A stretch of DNA of 64,000 bases from the NCBI RefSeq assembly GCF_002982115.1, contig NZ_CP019980.1:3170001-3234000 (forward strand), written 5' to 3'. The translations under genes were made by a program, and so were the position numbers. The stretch is from Lysinibacillus sphaericus. Lineage in GTDB: Bacteria; Bacillota; Bacilli; Bacillales_A; Planococcaceae. A model generated the notes under the pieces. That model was not told the origin of the DNA. It saw only the letters and a list, made by a program, of their open reading frames with translations, and ran no database searches. Below are positions 46,360-58,300 of this stretch, piece by piece. Each line of letters starts with the position of its first letter. The first letter of the stretch is position 1.

Positions 46360-49300
46360 TTAAAATTCAATCTCACTAAATATATTGTTAAAATTACTAT
46401 TATTATTTATTTCCTCTTCTGTATCTAAATCGATATCGATAATAGATGAAGTAGATTCCACATGAATTTGAGTTATAAGCATTTCAAACAAGTTACTTAG
46501 TTTATTAATAGTTTTATGACTAAATAACGAATCATTGTATTCTAAAATGCACTCTAAATAATTATCAAAAGGTTTTATTATAAGTGATAAATCAAACTTA
46601 GATGTCTTATTATCAAGTTTATAATTATCTACCTTCATCTCACCTAAAATACGTATTTCTTCAATTTCTACATTTTGGAAAACAAACATTGTGTCAAAAA
46701 GTGGATTCCTACTCAAATCCCGTTTCAGCTCTAACTTCTCTACTAAAACATCATACGGGTAATCTTGGTTTTCAAGTGCTTCTAATGTATCTCTTTTCAC
46801 TTCTTCAACCAATTGTAAGAAAGTCTTTTCTCCTCGCGGATATGTTCGAATCGCTACTGTATTCACAAACATCCCCATTATATCTTTTACGTCCGCATGA
46901 GTTCTTCCTGATACTGGCGTACCAATAATAATATCTTCTTGTCCTGTATATTTTGCCAATAAAATTGAATATGCAGCTAAAAGTGTTGTATAAAGCGTCG
47001 AATTTGTTCTATGCGCAAGATTCTTTAATCCTTCTGTTAATTCACTATCTATATTAAATGAAATACTGGACCCTTTAAATGTTTGAACTGGTGGTCTCTG
47101 ATAATCTGTAGGCAATTCTAATATAGGGATTTCGCCATCAAATTTGTCAAGCCAGTACGTTTCTTGTTGCTTCAATTTATCTGTTTGATATTGTTCGTTT
47201 TGCCATGCTGTATAATCTTTATATTGAATTGCCAATGCTGGTAATTCATTACCTTCATAAAATTCTTTCAATTCCTTAGTTAAAATATTGATTGATATCC
47301 CATCTGATATTATATGATGCATATCAAACAATAACATATGTTTATCTAAACCTATGTTCCATACCTCAACACGTAGTAAAGGGGCTATGCTTAAATCAAA
47401 TGGTTTTATAAATTGCTTAATTTTCTCCGAAATTTCTATCTCAGCACATTTATTGTACTGTAAATCTAATTCGGCTGATTGGTGAATCTCTTGTATTGGT
47501 TCACCATCTAACCAACTAAAGGAAGTCCTTAAGGACTCGTGTCTAATAATTAGTTTCTTAAATGCCTCGTGTAACTGTTCTAGATCTAAGTTTCCTTCTA
47601 ATATGAACGCTCCTGGCATATTATAAGTAACACTAGTAGATTCAAGTTGATTTATAATTAGCAATCTTTTTTGCGCTGATGATGCGGCATAATAATCCTG
47701 TTCCTTTACTGGTAATATAGGCATGTAGTGCTCTTTAACTTTTTTTTCGATAATTTGACTGATTGATTTAATCGTTGGATTCTCAAATATTTCCTGTAAC
47801 GTAATAGAAACATGTAGGTTTTTACTGATACGACTCGTAAGAATTGTAGCTTTTAAGGAATGTCCACCTACCTCAAAGAAGTTATCTAAAATACCTATTT
47901 TTCGAATTTGAAGAACATCTGACCAAATCTCCACAAGTTGTTTCTCTATATCTGTTCTTGGAGCCATATAGTTCGTTTCATCATCTATAGTCTCAGTAGG
48001 TTCTGGTAAATTCTTTCTATCTACTTTTCCATTAGTAGTGAGCGGTAGTTTTTCTAATTGGATGAATCGCGTCGGAATCATATAGCTCGGTAACACTTGG
48101 CCCAATTCTACTTTTAATTCAGCTACATGTAATTTCTTATCTGATACTACATATGCACATAAATACCTTGTCCCCATTGCATCTTTCGGTGCAGTTACTA
48201 CGGCTTCTTTTATTTGAGAAATTCTCGTTAAGCGACTCTCTATTTCATCGAGTTCTATCCTATATCCTCGAATCTTCACCTGATTATCAATTCTACCTAA
48301 ATACTCAATATTACCGTCAGGTAACCACTTAGCTAAATCCCCAGTTTTATACATTCTTTCTCCTGGATTAAATGGATCTGGTAAAAATTTTTCAGCTGTC
48401 ATTTCTGGCTGATTTAAATAACCTCTTGCAACTCCTGCTCCACTTATATAAAGTTCACCTGGTATACCAATAGGTAATAATTGTTTATCTTGATTTAAAA
48501 TATAAACATTTACATTGCTCAAAGGTTTACCTACATGTGGATTAACAATATCGTACTCGCAATTACTTAATGTAGCAGTAACAGTGGTCTCAGTTGGTCC
48601 ATAGGAATTAATTAAATTTGTATAATCTGTTTTCCAGTCTCTTATTAATTTAGAAGTACACATATCTCCTCCTGCTAAAATTAATCTTAGACTAGGAAGT
48701 ATGGTAGGCTCTAAATGAGAAAGAGATGAAGAAGGAATAGCTAATATTGATATTTTCTCATTATTAATCTTGTCAATTATTCTCGAATTTTCCATCAAGA
48801 CTTCTGTTTCTTCCAAAACTAATGTAGCTCCGGCTGAAAGTGTCATAAATATTTCAGATATAGAAACATCGAAACCTATTGAGCAAAATTGTAATACTTT
48901 ATCTTTCTTAGTTATTTGGAATAAATTAATTTGGTTATTGATTAAATTCAATAAGTTACCATGTTCTACTATTACCCCTTTTGGAGTTCCTGTAGTACCA
49001 GAAGTATAGAGTATATAAGCAACATCTGAAGGTGAAATATTATTAAATTGCAATCCTTTTTCTGCATTAAAATCATTTATATCTAAAATTACAGTTTTAA
49101 TTTTATTAATAAAAAGAGAATTATCATAATATTTTTGTGATGTTAAATAAAATTCAGCATGACTATCTTTTAAAATACTTTGTTTTCTGATGATAGGATT
49201 TTTCGGATCTATAGGTATATATATAGCCCCGATTTTTAAAATTGCTAATATTCCACTAATTAAATAAGGAGTTTTTTCCATACTTAATGCAATTTTGCTC

Positions 49301-52300
49301 CCCTTCTTTGCACCTTCACTTATTAGTAAACTAGCTATTCTAGTAGACATTTCATCTAATTCTTTATAAGAAATTGATTCCGTTTTATAACTAATTGCTA
49401 TATTATTAGGACCTATTAATATTTGTTTAGCAAATAAGTCTAAAATTGTCTCGTTGCTATTTGTTTTCAAGATTGGCTTATTAAAATTCTTTAATATAAC
49501 TTCTCGCTCATTATTACCAATAATTTCAATTTCTTTTATTAATAATGTAGGATCGTTACCTATCTGAATTAATATTTGTACAAATGCATTCATTATTGTT
49601 TCAATAAAACTTGTATTAAAAACAAAGCAATTATACGAGAACTTTACTTTTATCTCATCTTCTGGAATAACTATTATGTTCAAATTATAATTTGTCTGTT
49701 CTTGCCCACCTTTATAAATAAAATCAAAACTATTTTCAACGTTTGTTTTGCTATTATTTAAAGGATAGTTTTCAAATATCAATACATGATCTATTTTTAC
49801 ATTGTTATTTAAAATTTTTGATTGTAAATCATATAAAGGATAGTAATCATGTTCTGACTTGTCTATTGCCTCAGAATGATGTCTTTTTACTTGTTCTATG
49901 AATGAACTATTTTTATCTAATTTCGTTCGAACAGGAACTGTATTTATTAACAGACCAATAATTTCTCCAACTTGTTTTATTTCAGAAGACCTTCCTGATA
50001 CAACAGTTCCAAACATAACATCGTCATTTAGTAAGAATTTAGATAATAAAACAGACCATGCCGTATGGAATAATGAACTTAACGTAACATTCATAGATTT
50101 TGCTAAATTTTTTAGTATGCTACTCTGTTTCCATGCCAATGATATTTCTTTTTCTTCTGATAAATATTGGTTATTATCTAACATTCCATACTTATTAGTT
50201 AAATTCTCCGCGTTACTATAATTCACTAAATAATTTTCCCAATAATTCTCTGTTCTATTGTGATCTTTTTCATCTAGCCATTCAATAAAAGAACTATAAG
50301 GTACTACGGAATTTGTTATTTGCTTATTGTTTAAGAGAGCGAAATAATTATTACTTAACTCCTTAAAGAATATTGGTAAACTCCACCCATCTAAAAGAAT
50401 ATGATGGAAGCTAAACACAAGTAGGTATTTAGCTTGTTCTTTTTTAAATAGAGAAATTTTCAACAATGCATCTTCAAATAAATCAAATTTATAATTATTA
50501 TTTTCTGTTAATTTATATTGAATAAAACTATTTTGAGAGTTTTTATCTAAATGTGTTATATCTTCAAATTTGAGATATATCGGTCTATTTTTCAATACAA
50601 CTTGCAAGTGTATATTATCTTTAGTTTCTATAAAAGATGTTCTGAATATTTGATGCTTATTAAATATTAGATTAAAACTTTCTTGTAGAATTCTTATGTT
50701 TATATCGGAATTTATTTCAAAAGTATGCTGTTCTAAATAGCTTAAAGAATCTTTATTATATAAATAGTGGAACAGCATACCTTTTTGCATTGGTGTCAAT
50801 GGATAAATGTTTTCTAATGCTGAAATATGTTTATATTTATTTTTTACTTCTTCTAAATCTTCTCGCGTTAACTTATCATAGTAGAAATCATTTTCTTCTA
50901 TTTGATATTGGTTGGTACAGTAATTTATAACATACAATAAATTATCATTATATATATTTATTAAATCCTTTACTTCCTTTTTTGAGAGTACTGCCTTGTC
51001 ATATTCAAAATTTATATTTAGTTTTCCTTCAATTATTAAACTAGTAATATCAAGCGTATACAAATTAAGACTATCTTGACTCAAATCATATCCTTTAAAA
51101 ATATCCGAAATGGAAACGTCAATGTTTTCCCATTTATTTTTTAATTCATTATTTAAATTACTAAAGTCTCCTAAATAGTTGAAAGATATTTTTGGATTAC
51201 AATTAAGATTGGATTTTTTATCCTTTAAATATTTTATTATTCCATAATTAAAACCCTTTTTCGGTATATTTCTTAACTGTTCTTTAGTTAAAGTAATATG
51301 ATGTAACATATTTGTTGTATTACCATTTAATATTATTGGGAAAATGGATGTAAACCACCCAACAGTTCTTTGAATATTTAGATCACTTGATATTTCTTCT
51401 CTACCATGCCCTTCAATATTTATTAAAATTCTTTCTTGTTTCCAAACTTCATAGATAGATTTTGAAAGTATAGCTAATAATATTTCATTTAATGTGGTTT
51501 TAAAAAATTTATTGACTTTTTTTAGTAACAGTTCAGTATTTTTTTCTGATACTTGTATACTATACCTTTGATTATGTTTTCTAATCGAATTTTGTTTATT
51601 CGTCCCAAAAGGGAAATTTTCCAAACTTTTCGAATTACTTGAAATCTCTGTCCAGTAAGATATTTCATCAGAAAAATTATTATTAGCATAATCCTTCAAT
51701 CTCTTTGTCCACTCTTGGAAGGAACTAGTTTTATCAGGGAAACTAATTTCTAAATGATTTGATAGACTATCATATGCAGAAAATAAATCTTCCAAAATGA
51801 TTCGCCATGATACACCGTCAACAATTAGATGATGTATTACTATTAATAAAAAATCTCCTGCATGAGTCTTGAAAATGCATAGATTGATTAAAGGTCCATT
51901 CTCTAAATCTATACTACTTTGAATTTGACTAGCGTTTTTCTTAATAGTGTCTATAACATCATTATTACTTGAATAATACTCATAAAAATTAAATAATTTC
52001 CCTTCAGAAATTTTTCTATTAAATAATGAAGTCTTATTTTCTTCCTTATTTACTATAATTCTTAAAGCGTCATGATGCTTTATCACTTCTTCAAATGCTT
52101 TTATTAAGTTTGCTGTATTATAACCTTTATTAGAATATAACAAAATTGACTGATTAAAATGGTGTGGATTTGTAAACTTATTATTGAAAAACCAACTTTG
52201 GATTGGACTTAGGAATACATCCCCTGAAACTTCATCTTGTTTAATAATTTGTTGATTTGCTTTAATATTCAGTGCTAATTTCTCTATTGTAGGATTATTG

Positions 52301-55300
52301 AAAATATCTTTTAAAGATATTTTCAAACCTATTTCATTCAATTTTGAAGAAATTTGTATTGATTTAATTGAATCTCCACCTATATTAAAGAAATTATCAT
52401 GGATTCCAATTTTATTTACATGAAGAACATCTGACCAAATCTCCACAAGTTGTTTCTCTATATCTGTTCTTGGAGCCATATAGTTCGTTTCATCATCTAT
52501 AGTCTCAGTAGGTTCTGGTAAATTATTCCTATCTACTTTTCCATTAGTAGTGAGCGGTAGTTTTTCTAATTGGATGAATCGCGTCGGAATCATATAGCTC
52601 GGTAGTACTTGGCCCAACTCTACTTTTAATTCAGCTACATGTAATTTCTTATCTGATACTACATATGCACATAAATACCTTGTCCCCATTGCATCTTTCG
52701 GTGCAGTTACTACGGCTTCTTTTATTTGAGAAATTCCGGATAAACGACTCTCTACCTCACCAAGTTCGATTCTATATCCTCGAATCTTCACCTGATTATC
52801 AATTCTGCCTAAATACTCAATATTACCGTCAGGTAACCACTTAGCTAAATCCCCAGTTTTATACATTCTTTCTCCTGGATTAAATGGATCTGGTAAAAAC
52901 TTTTCAGCTGTCATTTCTGGCTGATTTAAATAACCTCTTGCAACTCCTGCCCCACTTATATAGAGTTCTCCTGCAACACCTATTGGTGTTAACTGATTAG
53001 AGGAATGTGTTAAAATATACGCTGCTGTCTTGGCGACTGGTCTTCCTATTGGTAGGACACTACCATGATCCCAATCTATTAAAGGATAGTAAGTTGCAAA
53101 AACGGTTCCTTCTGTAGGTCCATACACATGTGTGATTCGCTCTGCTCCTAATTCTTCAACGCCTTTTTTAACATGTGCTAAAGAGGCTGTTTCCCCTCCA
53201 AATAGTATTTGTTTCATTTTAGATAAAGCTTTTAAAGAACGTTGATTTTCTATAAATGTATTAAATAAGGCTGTAGTAATAAAACAAATGCTTACTTTCT
53301 CATCTTCAATTATTTTTGAAATTTCATTTACTGTTAATTCAGTAGAAGGAAGTACTAGTTTCGAACCATTTAATAAAGAACCAAATATATCAAAAATTGA
53401 GCCGTCAAAAACTACATTGGATAACTGTAAAATACAATCATTTTCGTTTATATCTAAATATAAATTTTCTTTAGCAATTCTTATTACATTTAAATGTGTT
53501 GTCAAAATCCCTTTAGGTTTACCTGTAGTACCTGAAGTATAAATAATATATGCAAGAGTTTTTCCCGTAATATTATAATTTGGATTAGATGTCTCTTGTT
53601 TATATATTTCACTATCATCTAGTGTAATTATTGATACATTGTTTTCGCGTAATGTATTCTCTACATCCTTTTGACACAGTACCCATTGCGTATTCGTATC
53701 TTGAAGCATAAAATCTACTCTATCTTTGGGGTATGTTTTATCAATTGGTAAATATGCACCGCCTGCCTTTAATACTCCTAGAATACTAATCATCATTTCT
53801 AACGAGCGGTCCATCATTATCCCTACTATACTTTCTTCTTTAACACCTTTTTCTCTTAAATATCTAGCTAACTGATTTGCACGTTGATTTAATTCTTTGT
53901 AAGTGAGTTTATCCTGTTCATACACTACTGCTACTTGTTCAGGGGCCCTCTGGGCTTGTTCCTCAAAGATTTCATGGATTGTTTTTTCAAATGGATATGC
54001 TAAATCGGTGTTATTAAATTCCGATAGTAATTGCTGTTTTTCTTTTTCTGTAATTATATTTAACTGTGAAATTGAAACGGAGTGTTCATCAATTACTTTA
54101 TTTAAAAGTTGAACATAATGATTGCTGACCTGTTTGATGGTTTCTGGATTAAATAAATCTTTCGCATATTCAATGTTTAAAATCAGTTGATTATCCTTTT
54201 CTTCAATAGTGAATGTTAAATCAAACTTAGCTGTCATATTGTCAAATGGATAAGGAATCCCTTCAATTTCTCCGAGTCGAATCAAATCAACACGTTCTAC
54301 ATTTTGTACAGTGAACATTGTGTCAAAAAGTGGGTTCCTACTCAAATCCCGTTTCAGCTCTAACTTCTCTACTAAAACATCATACGGGTAATCTTGGTTT
54401 TCAAGTGCTTCTAATGTATCTCTTTTCACTTCTTCAACCAATTGTAAGAAAGTCTTTTCTCCTCGCGGATATGTTCGAATCGCTACTGTATTCACAAACA
54501 TCCCCATTATATCTTTTGCGTCCGCATGAGTTCTTCCTGATACTGGCGTACCAATAATAATATCTTCTTGTCCTGTATATTTTGCCAATAAAATTGAATA
54601 TGCAGCTAAAAGTGTTGTATAAAGCGTCGAATTTGTTCTATGCGCAAGATTCTTTAATCCTTCTGTTAATTCACTATCTATATTAAATGAAATACTGGAC
54701 CCTTTAAATGTTTGAACTGGTGGTCTCTGATAATCTGTAGGCAATTCTAATATAGGGATTTCGCCATCAAATTTGTCAAGCCAGTACGTTTCTTGTTGCT
54801 TCAATTTATCTGTTTGATATTGTTCATTTTGCCATGCTGTATAATCTTTATATTGAGTTGCCAATGCTGGTAATTCATTACCTTCATAAAATTCTTTCAA
54901 TTCCTTAGTTAAAATATTGATTGATATCCCATCTGATATTATATGATGCATATCAAACAATAACATATGTTTATCTAAACCTATGTTCCATACCTCAACA
55001 CGTAGTAAAGGGGCTATGCTTAAATCAAATGGTTTTATAAATTGCTTAATTTTCTCCGAAATTTCTATCTCAGCACATTTATTGTACTGTAAATCTAATT
55101 CGGCTGATTGGTGAATCTCTTGTATTGGTTCACCATCTAACCAACTAAAGGAAGTCCTTAAGGACTCGTGTCTAATAATTAGTTTCTTAAATGCCTCGTG
55201 TAACTGTTCTAGATCTAAGTTTCCTTCTAATATGAACGCTCCTGGCATATTATAAGTAACACCTATAGATTCAAGTTGATTTATAATTAGCAATCTTTTT

Positions 55301-58300
55301 TGGGCTGATGATGCGGCATAATAATCCTGTTCCTTTACTGGTAATATAGGCATGTAGTGCTCTTTAACTTTTTTTTCGATAATTTGACTGATTGATTTAA
55401 TCGTTGGATTCTCAAATATTTCTTGTAACGTAATAGAAACATGTAGGTTTTTACTAATACGACTCGTAAGAATTGTAGCTTTTAAGGAATGTCCACCTAC
55501 CTCAAAGAAGTTATCTAAAATACCTATTTTTCGAATTTGAAGAACATCTGACCAAATCTCCACAAGTTGTTTCTCTATATCTGTTCTTGGAGCCATATAG
55601 TTCGTTTCATCATCTATAGTCTCAGTAGGTTCTGGTAAATTCTTCCTATCTACTTTTCCATTAGTAGTGAGCGGTAGTTTTTCTAATTGGATGAATCGCG
55701 TCGGAATCATATAGCTCGGTAGTACTTGGCCCAACTCTACTTTTAATTCAGCTACATGTAATTTCTTATCTGATACTACATATGCACATAAATACCTTGT
55801 CCCCATTGCATCTTTCGGTGCAGTTACTACGGCTTCTTTTATTTGAGAAATTCCGGATAAACGACTCTCTACCTCACCAAGTTCGATTCTATATCCTCGA
55901 ATCTTCACCTGATTATCAATTCTGCCTAAATACTCAATATTACCGTCAGGTAACCACTTAGCTAAATCCCCAGTTTTATACATTCTTTCTCCTGGATTAA
56001 ATGGATCTGGTAAAAACTTTTCAGCTGTCATTTCTGGCTGATTTAAATAACCTCTTGCAACTCCTGCCCCACTTATATAGAGTTCTCCTGCAACACCTAT
56101 TGGTGTTAACTGATTAGAGGAATGTGTTAAAATATACGCTGCTGTCTTGGCGACTGGTCTTCCTATTGGTAGGACACTACCATGATCCCAATCTATTAAA
56201 GGATAGTAAGTTGCAAAAACGGTTCCTTCTGTAGGTCCATACACATGTGTGATTCGCTCTGCTCCTAATTCTTCAACGCCTTTTTTAACATGTGCTAAAG
56301 AGGCTGTTTCCCCTCCAAATAGTATTTGTTTCATTTTAGATAAAGCTTTTAAAGAACGTTGATTTTCTATAAATGTATTAAATAAGGCTGTAGTAATAAA
56401 ACAAATGCTTACTTTCTCATCTTCAATTATTTTTGAAATTTCATTTACTGTTAATTCAGTAGAAGGAAGTACTAGTTTCGAACCATTTAATAAAGAACCA
56501 AATATATCAAAAATTGAGCCGTCAAAAACTACATTGGATAACTGTAAAATACAATCATTTTCGTTTATATCTAAATATAAATTTTCTTTAGCAATTCTTA
56601 TTACATTTAAATGTGTTGTCAAAATCCCTTTAGGTTTACCTGTAGTACCTGAAGTATAAATAATATATGCAAGAGTTTTTCCCGTAATATTATAATTTGG
56701 ATTAGATGTCTCTTGTTTATATATTTCACTATCATCTAGTGTAATTATTGATACATTGTTTTCGCGTAATGTATTCTCTACATCCTTTTGACACAGTACC
56801 CATTGCGTTTTCGTATCTTGAAGCATAAAATCTACTCTATCTTTGGGATATGTTTTATCAATTGGTAAATATGCACCGCCTGCCTTTAATACTCCTAGAA
56901 TACTGATCATCATTTCTAACGAGCGGTCCATCATTATCCCTACTATACTTTCTTCTTTAACACCTTTTTCTCTTAAATATCTAGCTAACTGATTTGCACG
57001 TTGATTTAATTCTTTGTAAGTGAGTTTATCCTGTTCATACACTACTGCTACTTGTTCAGGGGCCCTCTGGGCTTGTTCCTCAAAGATTTCATGGATTGTT
57101 TTTTCAAATGGATATGCTAAATCGGTGTTATTAAATTCCGATAGTAATTGTTGTTTTTCTTTTTCTGTAATTATATTTAGCTTAGAGACTGGAATTAAAA
57201 GCTCTTCGATTCCATTTGTTAAAATATTCATTAAACGTTTAAATAAACCTTCAATTTCATCCCTTGAAAATAAACTTCTTTTATAGTCTATATTTATTGT
57301 AATCTTACCTGTATCCAAATTATCTTTAATATGAATAACAATATCGTTTATTTCATGACCAGTTCCTAATGAATCCCCACTATACTGTAAGTTTTCGTAT
57401 TTATTTAATCGAATTGGTTGATATTCTACTACGACACTAAATAATTTTTGGATATCAGGATTATTTTTTCTGAGTTCATCAATGAGTAAATTATAAGGAT
57501 ATTTTTGATGTCTTAGTATACTCTTCATTTTCTTTGAAATATTTTGCACACAATCAATAAAACTTTCATTAAATGTATAATTTAACCTTATAGGCACTGT
57601 ACTAGCAAACATACCTAAAGCATCTTTTTCTATTTTTTTTGTTCTATTAGCAAAACTAGTTCCAATGACTATATCATTATTTGATGTATATTTTGACATT
57701 AGTATGTATAAAGAAGTTAAGAATAATGAAAATAAATCTTTATCATTTTCCTCACAAAACAGTCTTATATTTGATTTCAATGTTTCAGGAATTACGAAAC
57801 TGAATCTATCTGCTTCAATATCGTCTTTATTATAGTTATATTTTTTAAATTCACTAAAATCCCCCAAATCATCGAGTTCATTTATCCAAAATTCCCTATC
57901 TTTTTTAAAGCGCGTAGAATTAATATAACTATCTTCTTCTAATAAATGATCAAGACAGTTTATACTTTTATGAAGATTATTAGACGTATTATCGATTAAT
58001 CTATTATAATAATCCAGTATCTGATTTGATATCAGATTCATGGATATACCATCAGCTATAATATGATGAGCTTTACAAAGTAAGTAGTATTGATTATCTC
58101 CCTTTTTTAGCAAAGTAGCAAAAAATAATTCTGAGTCCACTAAATTAAATGGGCGGTGTGTAAATTCTTTAATCCAATCTTCAAAATTCTTTTTTGGCGA
58201 CTCATAAAAGTTTTGAATTTCGATTTTTTTCTCTTCATATGGCATGCAAACTTGTCTTGGTTCGCCATCATCAGTTTCTATTATTTTCATTCTTAGAACA

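Noticed and set aside
39566..57286. Plus-strand open frames opposite the NRPS genes
   Set aside because: They recur identically in each duplicated module and are shadows of the minus-strand domains.
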